DNA from: Candidatus Accumulibacter affinis
GTDB lineage: Bacteria > Pseudomonadota > Gammaproteobacteria > Burkholderiales > Rhodocyclaceae
Length of the DNA stretch: 64,000 nt
Reading direction: 5' to 3'
Assembly: GCA_016713625.1 (NCBI GenBank)
Contig: JADJOT010000013.1
Location: 62,001 to 126,000, forward strand
Below are positions 55,751 through 64,000 of the stretch, piece by piece (the first letter of the stretch is position 1; each line of letters begins with the position of its first letter). The position numbers and the translations under genes were made by a program. Under the pieces are notes generated by a model, which ran no database searches, was not told the origin of the DNA, and saw only the letters and a list, made by a program, of their open reading frames with translations.

Positions 55751-56884
55751 ATGGCACCACAAAGCACTTCTGGCGACGTCGCGCCGATCGAAGAGATCAT
55801 TGTCGAAATGCGGGCCGGGCGCATGGTTGTCCTGGTAGACGAGGAAGACCGGGAAAACGAGGGCGATCTGATCCTGGCTGCCGAGCATGTAAGTCCCGAG
55901 GCGATCAACTTCATGGCGCGCTTTGGCCGCGGCCTGATCTGCCTGACTCTGACCGAGGCACGCTGCCGGCAACTCGGCCTGACGCAGATGGCGCGCGACA
56001 ACAAGAGCCCCTACAGCACCGCTTTCACGGTCTCGATCGAAGCAGCCGAAGGGGTGACCACCGGCATCTCGGCGCAAGACCGCGCGCTGACCATCGCGGC
56101 GGCAGTGGCCAGAAACGCCCGGCCTGACGACATCGTGCAGCCAGGCCATGTCTTCCCGATCATGGCTCGCCCCGGTGGCGTCCTGGTACGTGCCGGCCAC
56201 ACCGAAGCCGGCTGCGACCTGGCGCTGCTGGCCGGACTCGAACCGGCGGCGGTGATCTGCGAAATTCTCAAGGAAGACGGCAGCATGGCGCGTCTGAGCG
56301 ACCTGGTCGAGTTCGCCCGTGAGCATGGCCTCAAGATCGGCACCATCGCCGATCTGATTCACTACCGCAGTCGGCACGAAACGCTGGTCGAGCGCACGCT
56401 GTCCAAAACGGTGCAGTCCGAACACGGCGAGCTCACCCTGCACGCGTACACCGACTGCACCTCGAATGAAGTGCACCTGGTCCTCACCAAGGGCGAGATC
56501 CGCCCGGACCGGGAGACGCTGGTGCGCGTACACGAACCGCTCTCGGTCGTCGACTTCCTCGATCCTGGCGGTGGTCGGCATACTTTCCCACTCAGCGTCG
56601 CCCAGGCAGCACTGGCGCGCGTGGAGGCCGGCGTGATCGTTCTCCTGCACCGCCCCGAAAGCGGCCAGGACCTGCTGGCCATCCTGCGTGAGCCGGTCGC
56701 CACCAAACGTCCGGCCACGCGCTGGGATCCCCGCATCTACGGCATCGGCGCGCAAATCCTGCGCGACCTCGGGGTCGGGAAAATGAAACTTCTCTCGAGC
56801 CCGCGCCGGATGCCCAGCATGACCGGTTTCGATCTCGAAGTGACCGGCCATATCGCCACGCCGGCAGACCTTGAAAGGCTCTGA
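55751..56884 (+). CDS. ribBA: 3,4-dihydroxy-2-butanone-4-phosphate synthase with degenerate GTP cyclohydrolase II domain
   Basis: The N-terminal RibB domain (about residues 1-210) makes dihydroxybutanone phosphate from ribulose-5-phosphate for riboflavin synthesis. It has the acidic metal site VLVDEEDRENEGDL, then RDNKSPYSTAFTVSIEA and GHTEAGCDLALLAGL. The C-terminal domain resembles GTP cyclohydrolase II, but the zinc-ligand cysteines of RibA are missing; the equivalent stretch reads HEPLSVVDFLDPGGGRHTFP. It therefore probably has only RibB activity, as reported for related bifunctional-looking proteins. GAGGAGG precedes the ATG. It overlaps ribH by one base and leads a six-gene run. Confidence 0.93.
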   Translation: MAPQSTSGDVAPIEEIIVEMRAGRMVVLVDEEDRENEGDLILAAEHVSPEAINFMARFGRGLICLTLTEARCRQLGLTQMARDNKSPYSTAFTVSIEAAEGVTTGISAQDRALTIAAAVARNARPDDIVQPGHVFPIMARPGGVLVRAGHTEAGCDLALLAGLEPAAVICEILKEDGSMARLSDLVEFAREHGLKIGTIADLIHYRSRHETLVERTLSKTVQSEHGELTLHAYTDCTSNEVHLVLTKGEIRPDRETLVRVHEPLSVVDFLDPGGGRHTFPLSVAQAALARVEAGVIVLLHRPESGQDLLAILREPVATKRPATRWDPRIYGIGAQILRDLGVGKMKLLSSPRRMPSMTGFDLEVTGHIATPADLERL

Positions 56885-57399
56885 TGGGCACCCCGAACCA
56901 ACTTGCAGGCACTCCTCACATGGCACGCTACGAGAACATTTACGAGTACAGGGTTTCGCTTCAGGGCGCCGGACTGACCATCGGCGTGGTCATGAGCCGC
57001 TTCAATCAGGACATCGGTGAAGGGTTGCTCAGTGCCTGCACCAGCGAACTCACACGCCTTGGGGTCGGCGAAGACAACATTCGCATCGCCACCGTTCCAG
57101 GGGCTCTGGAAATTCCGCTGGCGCTCCTGACAATGGCTCGCAGCGGCCGTTTCAATGCGCTGATCGCGCTTGGTGCGGTGATCCGCGGCGAGACCTATCA
57201 TTTCGAGATCGTCGCCAACGACTCCTGCCGGGCGCTCATGGAGGTGCAACTCACGACCAGCGTACCGATTGCCAATGGCATTCTCACCTGCGAAGACGAC
57301 GACCAGGCACTCGCCCGCATGCATCAAAAAGGTTCTGATTGCGCACAGGCGGCGATCGAGATGGCCAACCTGCTGCGCGCCATCGGGGAGCCATCATGA
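56884..57399 (+). CDS. ribH: 6,7-dimethyl-8-ribityllumazine synthase
   Basis: RibH joins dihydroxybutanone phosphate and the pyrimidine intermediate to form lumazine, the direct riboflavin precursor. The 171-residue protein shows IGVVMSRFNQDIGEGLL, the substrate loop VPGALEIPLAL and GAVIRGETYHFEIVAN with the catalytic histidine. The ATG overlaps the ribBA stop by one base. The 12 extra N-terminal residues before MARYEN are unusual, so an internal start is possible. Confidence 0.96.
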   Translation: MGTPNQLAGTPHMARYENIYEYRVSLQGAGLTIGVVMSRFNQDIGEGLLSACTSELTRLGVGEDNIRIATVPGALEIPLALLTMARSGRFNALIALGAVIRGETYHFEIVANDSCRALMEVQLTTSVPIANGILTCEDDDQALARMHQKGSDCAQAAIEMANLLRAIGEPS

Positions 57400-57893
57400 T
57401 GGCCAAGCAATCGCCAGCAAACCCGGCCGGCAAGACCGTCGGGGCCAGATCACCCAGGCGGCGAGCGCGCGAATTCGTCCTGCAAGGGCTTTATCAGTGG
57501 CGGGTGAGCGGTAACGACGAAGCCGCGATCGAAGCGCATCTGCGCGACACGGACGGTTTCGACCAGGCCGACCGCGACTTCTTCCTTGGGCTGCTGCGCG
57601 GCGTTCTCGCGCAGCGACTCGCCCTCGAGGGACAACTGCAAGGCTATCTTGACCGCCCGTTCAGCGAATTGTCGCCGATCGAAGCTTGCGTTCTGCTGGC
57701 CGGGGCTTACGAGTTGGGCAATTACCCGCAAACGCCTTACCGGGTCATCATCAACGAGTCGATCGAACTGGCCAAGGCTTATGGTGGCACGGACGGTCAC
57801 CGGTACGTCAACGGCGTTCTCGACAAACTCGCCGCCCGCTTGCGTCCGGCCGAGGTTGCCGTCCGCGGAGCGGCGCGTGGCAAAGGCCGTTGA
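57396..57893 (+). CDS. nusB: Transcription antitermination factor NusB
   Basis: NusB binds boxA RNA with S10 to prevent termination in rRNA operons. The 165-residue helical protein has a basic N-terminal extension, then RRRAREFVLQGLYQWRVSGN, LSPIEACVLLAGAYEL and RVIINESIELAKAYGGTDG followed by HRYVNGVLDKLA, all typical. The ATG overlaps the ribH stop by four bases. ribH-nusB-thiL is a conserved order. Confidence 0.96.
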   Translation: MMAKQSPANPAGKTVGARSPRRRAREFVLQGLYQWRVSGNDEAAIEAHLRDTDGFDQADRDFFLGLLRGVLAQRLALEGQLQGYLDRPFSELSPIEACVLLAGAYELGNYPQTPYRVIINESIELAKAYGGTDGHRYVNGVLDKLAARLRPAEVAVRGAARGKGR

Positions 57894-57937
57894 GTAAGCG
57901 CGCCGACTGACCTGCCCGACCCTGCACGAAAGCGACG

Positions 57938-58891
57938 ATGCCCAGCGAGTTCGAACTGATCCGGCGCTTTTTCTCCAGACCGACGCCGCAGGCTGTCCTC
58001 GGTCCCGGTGACGATTGTGCCCTCCTCGCCGCGTCCCCGGGCATGCAGCTGGCCGTCACCACCGACATGCTGGTCGCCGGCACGCATTTCCTGCCCGACA
58101 CGGATCCCTGCCAGCTCGGCTGGAAAACCCTGGCTGTAAACCTCTCGGATCTTGCCGCGATGGGAGCGAGGCCGCGCTGGGCCTTGCTTGCCGCCAGCCT
58201 GCCAGAAGCGCGCGTCGCGTGGATCGCGTCCTTTGCCGAAGGGTTGTTTGCCTGCGCCAGTCACTACGCGGTCGATGTGGTCGGCGGCGATACCACGCGC
58301 GGTCCGCTCACCTTCTGCCTGACCGCGATCGGCGAGGTGCCGGCCGGTCTGGCACTGCGTCGCGACCTTGCGCTGGCTGGAGACGACCTCTGGGTTTCCG
58401 GCCAGCCTGGCCTGGCGGCACTGGCCCTAGCCCACCTGCAGGGCCGCACGCAGCTTCCAGCAGCGCTTGCCGATCGCTGCCTGGCGGCCCTGCAGCGGCC
58501 GCTGGCGCGCGTCGAACTAGGGCTGCGCCTGCGTGGTCTTGCGCATGCTGCGATCGACATTTCGGACGGCCTGCTCGCTGATCTTGGCCACATTCTCGAA
58601 GATTCAGCACTTGCCGCCGAGGTCTACCTGGCGCAGTTGCCGCCGCTGCCTGCGGCAGCGGAGCCGATCCTGGCGCGCAAATGTCAGCTCGCCGGCGGCG
58701 ACGACTACGAACTCCTGTTCTCCGCATCTCCTGGAAAGCGCGCCGAGCTGAACGCACTCGCTGGCGAGCTGGCATTGCCGCTTTGGCGTTGCGGCCGGGT
58801 GAGCGGCGCTGCCCCGGGGCAGGTGATCGTGGTCGGCGAAGACGGCCGGCCGGTGGCCATCGAGGACAAAGGATTCGATCATTTTGGCTAA
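57938..58891 (+). CDS. thiL: Thiamine-monophosphate kinase
   Basis: ThiL phosphorylates thiamine phosphate to the active cofactor thiamine pyrophosphate. The 317-residue AIR-synthase-fold protein starts SEFELIRRFFSRPTP and shows GPGDDCALL, TDMLVAGTHFLPDTDP, NLSDLAAMGARPRWAL, VVGGDTTRGPL, AIDISDGLLADLGHI and GGDDYELLF, covering the metal and nucleotide sites. It lies 44 bases after nusB and overlaps pgpA by eight bases. Confidence 0.96.
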   Translation: MPSEFELIRRFFSRPTPQAVLGPGDDCALLAASPGMQLAVTTDMLVAGTHFLPDTDPCQLGWKTLAVNLSDLAAMGARPRWALLAASLPEARVAWIASFAEGLFACASHYAVDVVGGDTTRGPLTFCLTAIGEVPAGLALRRDLALAGDDLWVSGQPGLAALALAHLQGRTQLPAALADRCLAALQRPLARVELGLRLRGLAHAAIDISDGLLADLGHILEDSALAAEVYLAQLPPLPAAAEPILARKCQLAGGDDYELLFSASPGKRAELNALAGELALPLWRCGRVSGAAPGQVIVVGEDGRPVAIEDKGFDHFG

Positions 58892-59369
58892 ACCTCCGAC
58901 GCTACAATTCCTGCTCGCGCATCCCGCGCACCTGGTCGCCTGCGGCTTCGGCAGTGGTCTGTCACCACTTGCGCCGGGAACCGTGGGTACTCTCTTCGCC
59001 TGGGCAATGTTCCCGCTGCTACGGCCATCGATGAGCGACTTCGGGATGCTGGGCTTTCTGCTATTGTGCTTCGTCGGCGGCGTCCTGGCGGTGCACCGGA
59101 CCGGGGTTGACCTCGGCGTCATCGATCACGGCAGCATCGTCTGGGACGAGATCGTCCCCTTCTGGCTGGTGCTGCTCTTCTGCCCGACGCCGTGGTTATG
59201 GCAGACGACGGCCTTCTGCCTGTTCCGCTTTTTCGATATCGTCAAACCGCAGCCGGCACGCTACTTCGACGAAAACGTCAAGAACGGCTTTGGCGTTATG
59301 TGTGACGACCTGATGGCCGCCGGCTATACACTGCTGGTGCTGGCCATCCTGCGCTTTGTGCTCGAATGA
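58884..59369 (+). CDS. pgpA: Phosphatidylglycerophosphatase A
   Basis: PgpA dephosphorylates phosphatidylglycerophosphate to phosphatidylglycerol in the inner membrane. The 161-residue protein has hydrophobic segments and family motifs: GFGSGLSPLAPGTVGTL, DHGSIVWDEIVPFW (metal-binding Asp/Glu) and FRFFDIVKPQP, followed by NGFGVMCDDLMAAGY. The start is a TTG at 58884, overlapping thiL. It overlaps pncC by four bases. Confidence 0.95.
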   Translation: MAKPPTLQFLLAHPAHLVACGFGSGLSPLAPGTVGTLFAWAMFPLLRPSMSDFGMLGFLLLCFVGGVLAVHRTGVDLGVIDHGSIVWDEIVPFWLVLLFCPTPWLWQTTAFCLFRFFDIVKPQPARYFDENVKNGFGVMCDDLMAAGYTLLVLAILRFVLE

Positions 59370-59875
59370 GCACTTGTGACCAGGGGTCGCTTGAAGGCCT
59401 GGCCACAGCCGTCGGCTGCTTGCTGTTGGCCAATGGTGAGCGCCTGGCGACGGCGGAATCCTGCACCGGTGGCTGGGTAGGGCAGTGCCTGACTGCCATC
59501 GCCGGGAGCTCGGCCTGGTTCGAACGTGGCTTCATCACCTACTCGAACGACGCCAAGACCGAGCTGCTTGGGGTCACCGCCAACACCCTGGCAACGCAGG
59601 GTGCCGTCAGCGAAGCGACCGCCGCCGCCATGGCCCTGGGCGCGCTGCGGCACAGCCATGCCGATTGGGCTCTGGCGATCACCGGCATCGCTGGCCCCGA
59701 TGGGGGGTCACCAGACAGGCCAGTCGGCACCGTCTGCTTCGCCTGGGCCGGGCCGGCAGGTCGTGTAGATACCGCCACCCGATGCTTCCAGGGTGACCGT
59801 GCGGCCATACGAGCACAATCGGTCGCCCACGCGCTGACGGGTATCCTGGACCTGGCCAGGCTCCGTCTGGCCTGA
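59366..59875 (+). CDS. pncC: Nicotinamide-nucleotide amidase (CinA C-terminal domain)
   Basis: PncC converts NMN to nicotinate mononucleotide, recycling the by-product of DNA ligase. The 169-residue protein is the stand-alone CinA C-terminal domain: LATAESCTGGWVGQCLTAIA with the catalytic serine, FITYSNDAKTELLGV, GAVSEATAAAMA and AITGIAGPDGGSPDRPVGTV. It precedes recA, as in many Proteobacteria, and ends the riboflavin-nusB-thiL run. Confidence 0.94.
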   Translation: MSTCDQGSLEGLATAVGCLLLANGERLATAESCTGGWVGQCLTAIAGSSAWFERGFITYSNDAKTELLGVTANTLATQGAVSEATAAAMALGALRHSHADWALAITGIAGPDGGSPDRPVGTVCFAWAGPAGRVDTATRCFQGDRAAIRAQSVAHALTGILDLARLRLA

Positions 59876-59914
59876 TCGCTGGCGACCTGGACGCCGCTGG
59901 TCATTTCCTGACAG

Positions 59915-59930
59915 CTGTATATAATGACAG
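59915..59930. promoter_or_regulatory. LexA (SOS) box overlapping the recA -10 element
   Basis: CTGT-ATATAATG-ACAG fits the CTGT-N8-ACAG LexA consensus exactly. The spacer contains a perfect TATAAT (59920-59925), with TGGTCA 16 bases upstream as a weak -35. LexA bound here would block the recA promoter until DNA damage. Confidence 0.85.
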
Positions 59931-60014
59931 TATATTGGCGGTGCTGAGACGGGCATCTTCAGGACGGTCGAACGTGGGATAATTCCTCTCAACCAAGAAA
60001 AAGGACAGGCGATA

Positions 60015-61031
60015 ATGGAAGACAACAAGTCAAAGGCGCTGGCTGCTGCGTTGGCCCAGATCGAGAAACAGTTTGGCAAGGGCTCGATCATGCGCATGGG
60101 CGAAGGTAGCGTCGTGACCGACCTGCCGGTGGTTTCAACCGGTTCGCTGGGACTCGATATTGCGCTGGGGATTGGCGGCCTGCCACGTGGTCGGGTGGTC
60201 GAAATTTATGGCCCGGAGTCTTCGGGGAAGACAACACTGACCCTGCAGGTGATTGCTGAAATGCAGAAACTCGGCGGTACGGCAGCCTTCATCGACGCCG
60301 AACATGCTCTCGATCCCGGTTATGCGCAGAAACTTGGCGTGAATCTGGATGAATTGCTCATTTCCCAGCCGGATACCGGCGAGCAGGCTCTGGAGATCGC
60401 TGACATGCTGGTGCGCTCGGCAAGCGTCGATGTGGTAGTGATCGATTCGGTGGCCGCTCTCGTTCCGAAAGCGGAGATCGAAGGCGAGATGGGCGATTCC
60501 CTGCCGGGTCTGCAAGCCCGTCTGATGAGCCAGGCACTGCGCAAGCTGACCGCCAACATCAACCGTACCAACACCCTGGTCATTTTTATCAACCAGATCC
60601 GCATGAAAATAGGCGTCATGTTCGGCAGCCCGGAAACCACTACCGGTGGCAATGCCCTCAAGTTCTACGCTTCAGTTCGTCTTGATATTCGCCGCATCGG
60701 CAGCATCAAGAAGGGGGACGAAGTCATCGGGAACGAAACCCGCGTCAAGGTCGTCAAGAACAAGGTCGCCCCACCCTTCCGCGAAGCAATCTTCGACATC
60801 CTCTATGGCGAAGGAACTTCCCGCGAAGGCGAGATCATCGAACTCGGAGTGCTGCACAAACTGGTCGACAAGTCCGGATCCTGGTACGCCTACAATGGTG
60901 AGAAGATTGGTCAGGGCAAGGACAACGCCCGTGAGTATCTCAAGAGCAAGCCGCATATCGCCCAGGAAATCGAAGCAAAAATCCGCGCAGCGGTCAATGT
61001 CCCGTCGCCGGCGATGATCGCACCCTCTTGA
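60015..61031 (+). CDS. recA: Recombinase RecA
   Basis: RecA forms filaments on single-stranded DNA for homologous recombination and activates LexA cleavage. The 338-residue protein shows Walker A GPESSGKTT, FIDAEHALDPGYAQKLGV, VVVIDSVAALVPKAEIEGEM, loop-2 GVMFGSPETTTGGNALKFYA and a C-terminal DNA-binding domain. It starts about 85 bases after a consensus LexA box. It is followed closely by its regulator recX. Confidence 0.99.
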   Translation: MEDNKSKALAAALAQIEKQFGKGSIMRMGEGSVVTDLPVVSTGSLGLDIALGIGGLPRGRVVEIYGPESSGKTTLTLQVIAEMQKLGGTAAFIDAEHALDPGYAQKLGVNLDELLISQPDTGEQALEIADMLVRSASVDVVVIDSVAALVPKAEIEGEMGDSLPGLQARLMSQALRKLTANINRTNTLVIFINQIRMKIGVMFGSPETTTGGNALKFYASVRLDIRRIGSIKKGDEVIGNETRVKVVKNKVAPPFREAIFDILYGEGTSREGEIIELGVLHKLVDKSGSWYAYNGEKIGQGKDNAREYLKSKPHIAQEIEAKIRAAVNVPSPAMIAPS

Positions 61032-61041
61032 AAGTCCGGTG

Positions 61042-61491
61042 ATGCGCAACGCGGTGCGCGAACGGGCTCTCCGTCTGCTCGCCCAGCGCGAACACACGCG
61101 CCAGGAACTATCGACCAGACTGGCAGCCTCAGCTGAATCGGCGGAGCTGCTTGAAGCCTTGCTCGACGAGTTGACCGCCAGCGGACTGCTTGCCGATGCG
61201 CGTTACGCAGCAGCGCGCTTCCACGCTCGATCCACGCGCTTGGGCGATGCGCGGCTGGCCTATGAACTGCGGTCAAAGGGGGTGTCAGTCGAACTGATCA
61301 GCGCCACGCTGGCCAACGGCGAAGACGAACTGACGCGCGCACGTCGCGTCTGGCAGCGACGCTTTGGCAGTCAGCCAACGGTCGCCGGCGATACTGCCGG
61401 GCGTGCTCGACAAATACGCTTCCTGGCCGGGCGAGGGTTTTCCGCTGAGACCATTCGGCGCTTGTTGCGTACCACTCTTGAAGATGATTGA
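61042..61491 (+). CDS. recX: Regulatory protein RecX
   Basis: RecX limits RecA filament growth. The 149-residue helical protein shows ERALRLLAQREHTRQELSTR, LDELTASGLLADARYAAARF, LAYELRSKGVSVELI and the C-terminal FLAGRGFSAETIRRLL, matching the three-repeat family. A GTG at 61039 could add one residue. It is 10 bases after recA and three bases before lptB. Confidence 0.93.
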   Translation: MRNAVRERALRLLAQREHTRQELSTRLAASAESAELLEALLDELTASGLLADARYAAARFHARSTRLGDARLAYELRSKGVSVELISATLANGEDELTRARRVWQRRFGSQPTVAGDTAGRARQIRFLAGRGFSAETIRRLLRTTLEDD

Positions 61492-61494
61492 ACG

Positions 61495-62229
61495 ATGGCA
61501 GACCCGCAGAGCACACTGTTTACACGCAACCTCAGAAAACGCTACAAGTCGCGCACGGTGGTACATGATGTTTCCTTCGACGTCGTCAGTGGTGAAGTGG
61601 TCGGGCTGCTCGGTCCAAACGGCGCCGGCAAGACCACCTGTTTCTACATGGTGGTTGGTCTGGTCGCTTGTGATGGGGGCGAAGTTCACCTCGACGCCGC
61701 CAGGCTTACGCACTTGCCGATTCACAAGCGTGCCCGACTGGGTGTTTCCTACCTGCCGCAGGAAGCCTCCGTTTTTCGCAAGCTGACAGTCAGCGAAAAC
61801 ATCAAGGCCGTACTCGAATTGCAGAATTTGTCGGCTGACGACATCGAAGAGCGAACCGAAAGTCTGCTCGAGGAACTGCACATCAGCCATCTTCGCGCCA
61901 ACCCCGCGACCTCGCTTTCCGGCGGCGAAAGGCGTCGAGTCGAAATTGCCCGTGCTCTTGCCAGCAGGCCACGTTTCATCCTGCTCGACGAGCCTTTTGC
62001 GGGCGTTGACCCGATCGCCGTGCTCGACATCCAGAAAATCATTGGTTTTCTCAAGGAACGGGGAATCGGCGTACTGATTACCGACCACAACGTCCGCGAA
62101 ACGCTGGGCATCTGTGACCACGCGTACATCATCAACGAGGGCTGTGTGCTTGCCGCTGGTCGGCCAGAGGAAATCATTTATAATGAAAACGTCCGGAAAG
62201 TGTATCTGGGCGAGAATTTCCGCCTCTGA
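61495..62229 (+). CDS. lptB: LPS export ABC transporter ATP-binding protein LptB
   Basis: LptB is the cytoplasmic ATPase of the LptB2FG complex that extracts LPS from the inner membrane. The 244-residue protein has Walker A GPNGAGKTTCF, Q-loop YLPQEASVF, signature LSGGERRRVEIARAL, Walker B FILLDEPFAGVDP and switch His in ITDHNVRETL, plus the LptB-specific C-terminus VYLGENFRL. lptA and lptC are not upstream here; recX is. It precedes rpoN, as in most Proteobacteria. Confidence 0.96.
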   Translation: MADPQSTLFTRNLRKRYKSRTVVHDVSFDVVSGEVVGLLGPNGAGKTTCFYMVVGLVACDGGEVHLDAARLTHLPIHKRARLGVSYLPQEASVFRKLTVSENIKAVLELQNLSADDIEERTESLLEELHISHLRANPATSLSGGERRRVEIARALASRPRFILLDEPFAGVDPIAVLDIQKIIGFLKERGIGVLITDHNVRETLGICDHAYIINEGCVLAAGRPEEIIYNENVRKVYLGENFRL

Positions 62230-62311
62230 ACCCCGACGGCCCTTCAGCTATCATTCGAGAACCATACGGGCAGTATCCCATGCCAACGCGGCGGCTTACC
62301 CGGTTCCGTAC

Positions 62312-63733
62312 ATGAAACCATCCCTCCAACTCAGGCACACCCAGCATCTTGCGTTGACCCCACAACTGCAGCAATCGATCCGATTGCTGCAGTTGTCGAC
62401 GATCGAGCTGGAACATGAGTTGGAAAAGTACTTGCAGGAGAACCCACTACTCGAACGGGAAGAGGAGTACCCCCTGCCTGAGGCGACACCAGGGGAGAGG
62501 AACGAGGATGCTCCGCCTGAGGCGGGGCTTGCCGACAGCCAGGGAGAGCGCACTCTGAGCGATGACGAAAGCTGGGGTGACGACCAGACCATATCGTCTG
62601 GCTCGTCCAGTTCCTTTGATGACGATGACGGCGACGGCGACTACCAGGACGTCCAGGCGGCAAATGTCTCGCTGCGCGAGCACCTGCTCTGGCAGCTCGG
62701 CCTGATGACCCTTTCCGATCGCGACCGGGTGCTGGTGCGCTGTCTGGTCGAGGCATTGGACGACGATGGCTACCTTACGCAGTCGCTCGATGAACTCGTT
62801 GAAGCAATGCCTTTGGAACTGGAGATCGCTCAGGAAGAGCTGCAGATCGCACTCAGGCACCTGCAGTACTTTGACCCGACCGGTGTTGGCGCCCGCAGCG
62901 CACAGGAGTGCCTGCTGCTGCAACTCGAAGCTTTGCCCGCGGATCAAACCGGCAGTCTGGCGCAGGAAATCGTCTGCCATCATCTGGAACTGCTGGCCAC
63001 TCACGATTTCCCCCGGATCAGGAAGCTGACGGGTTGTGACGACGACGCACTGCGCGCTGCGCATTTGCTGATCTGCAGCCTGAATCCACGGCCCGGTGCT
63101 GCTTACGGGGCTGCTGAAACGCGCTATATCACCCCCGATGTGGTGGTGCGGAAAGTGCGTGGACAGTGGTCGGTGTTCGTCAATTCCGATGCCTTTCCGC
63201 GCCTGCGTATCAACAACCTCTATGCCCAGATTCTGTCCAGACAGCGTGGTTCCGGCCTTGCCGGCCAACTCCAGGAAGCCCGTTGGCTGATCCGGAATGT
63301 GCAACAACGGTTTGACACGATCCTGCGTGTGGCGCAGGCTATTGTGGAACGGCAGCGGCAATTCCTCGACCACGGGGAAGTCGCGATGCGGCCGTTGGTA
63401 TTGCGTGAAATCGCTGAGGTGCTCGGGCTGCATGAATCCACCATATCGCGGGTGACTACCCACAAGTACATGGCTACCCCACGCGGGATCTTTGAACTGA
63501 AGTATTTCTTTGGCAGCCACGTCGGCACGGAGGCCGGCGGGGCATGTTCGGCAACGGCCATTCGCGCGCTGATCAAACAAATGATCAGTGCTGAAGAGCC
63601 CAGGAAACCGCTCTCGGATAGCCAGATATCCGAGGTCCTTGGCCAGCAGGGCATTGTCGTCGCACGGCGAACAATTGCAAAATACCGTGAAGCGCTCAGT
63701 ATCCCGCCGGTCAACTTACGCAAGTCCATCTAA
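62312..63733 (+). CDS. rpoN: RNA polymerase sigma-54 factor RpoN
   Basis: RpoN directs polymerase to -24/-12 promoters that need an activator ATPase; one such promoter precedes amt in this window. The 473-residue protein has region I (LQLRHTQHLALTPQLQQSIR), an acidic linker (SFDDDDGDGDYQ), the core-binding domain, a helix-turn-helix (IAEVLGLHESTISRVTTHKY) and the C-terminal RpoN box ARRTIAKYREAL. The ATG at 62312 gives the standard MKPSLQLR start; the frame is open further upstream within lptB. Confidence 0.97.
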   Translation: MKPSLQLRHTQHLALTPQLQQSIRLLQLSTIELEHELEKYLQENPLLEREEEYPLPEATPGERNEDAPPEAGLADSQGERTLSDDESWGDDQTISSGSSSSFDDDDGDGDYQDVQAANVSLREHLLWQLGLMTLSDRDRVLVRCLVEALDDDGYLTQSLDELVEAMPLELEIAQEELQIALRHLQYFDPTGVGARSAQECLLLQLEALPADQTGSLAQEIVCHHLELLATHDFPRIRKLTGCDDDALRAAHLLICSLNPRPGAAYGAAETRYITPDVVVRKVRGQWSVFVNSDAFPRLRINNLYAQILSRQRGSGLAGQLQEARWLIRNVQQRFDTILRVAQAIVERQRQFLDHGEVAMRPLVLREIAEVLGLHESTISRVTTHKYMATPRGIFELKYFFGSHVGTEAGGACSATAIRALIKQMISAEEPRKPLSDSQISEVLGQQGIVVARRTIAKYREALSIPPVNLRKSI

Positions 63734-63748
63734 AGAAGGAGCCACATC

Positions 63749-64000
63749 ATGAACCTGCAAGTCAGTGGTCACCACCTCGAGATCACCCCGGCCCTGCACG
63801 CTTACGTCACCGGCAAGCTCGAACGAATCACTCGTCATTTCGATAACGTGATAGACGTGAACGTGATTCTATCGGTGGACAAGCTGACGCAGAAGGCCGA
63901 AGTGACCGTCCATCTCGCGGGCAAGGATGTCTATGTCGAGTCAGTCGACGAGGACCTCTACGCAGCGGTGGATGGACTGGTCGACAAGCTTGAGCGCCAG
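63749..64000 (+). CDS. hpf: Ribosome hibernation promoting factor HPF, N-terminal part (cut by window edge)
   Basis: The first 84 codons encode MNLQVSGHHLEITPALHAYV, a TGKLERITRHFDNVIDVNV segment and HLAGKDVYVESVDEDLYAAV, matching the HPF/YfiA N-terminal domain that binds the ribosomal decoding region during starvation. AAGAAGGAG precedes the ATG. It follows rpoN by 15 bases, the conserved lptB-rpoN-hpf order. The end lies outside the window, so short and long HPF forms cannot be distinguished. Confidence 0.95.
   Translation, partial: MNLQVSGHHLEITPALHAYVTGKLERITRHFDNVIDVNVILSVDKLTQKAEVTVHLAGKDVYVESVDEDLYAAVDGLVDKLERQ

Overview
The window is about 64 kb of GC-rich chromosome from a betaproteobacterium, most likely in Rhodocyclales and close to Candidatus Accumulibacter. 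This placement is inferred from gene content and order, not from a marker-gene search. Supporting traits are the rpsU-dnaG-rpoD and lptB-rpoN-hpf clusters, a PEP-CTERM secreted protein, a full glycogen gene set, a propionyl-CoA/methylmalonyl-CoA pathway and lactate uptake and oxidation genes. I found no rRNA, tRNA, CRISPR array, insertion sequence or prophage. Nearly all of it is ordinary core genome with short intergenic gaps.

Layout. 1-1733: start of a cation P-type ATPase (cut by the window edge) and an unrecognised exported, membrane-anchored protein. 1860-12569: information-processing and housekeeping genes on the minus strand (rpoD, dnaG, rpsU, glmM, folP, ftsH, rlmE, greA), with yhbY divergent from rlmE. 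12639-16986: carA-carB. 17324-24133: a minus-strand operon mcm-meaB-pccB-pccA for propionyl-CoA and methylmalonyl-CoA, divergent from a GntR regulator and a crotonase-family enzyme (24333-25780). 26009-29914: prfB (with a programmed frameshift)-lysS-mnmC oxidase domain. 30143-35827: a PEP-CTERM protein, an ammonium transporter with a sigma-54 promoter and NtrC-like site, mltA, a DUF815 ATPase and a Nudix-ThiE fusion. 35872-43503: glycogen operon glk-glgP-glgB-glgX; glgC lies apart at 51663-52907. 43944-51184: lactate/2-hydroxyacid block (FAD oxidase, lactate permease, Fe-S D-lactate dehydrogenase, LldR-type regulator with a perfect operator palindrome). 53238-55206: a thioredoxin-like protein and a membrane-anchored response regulator carrying a long 13-residue-repeat helix. 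55751-59875: ribBA-ribH-nusB-thiL-pgpA-pncC. 60015-64000: recA-recX, lptB, rpoN and the start of hpf.

How it fits together. Lactate is imported (lldP) and oxidised (dld). Propionyl-CoA is carboxylated (pccAB) and isomerised to succinyl-CoA by the B12-dependent mutase with its MeaB chaperone; in the reverse direction the mutase supplies propionyl-CoA for polyhydroxyalkanoate. Glycogen is made by GlgC/GlgB (the synthase is not in the window) and broken down by GlgP/GlgX, with Glk rephosphorylating free glucose. This combination suits an organism cycling between carbon-rich anaerobic and carbon-poor aerobic conditions.

The least explained items are the repeat-built response regulator at 53788-55206, the exported protein at 762-1733, the long structured leader before ribBA, and a near-perfect terminator-like hairpin inside the 3' end of the DUF815 gene.
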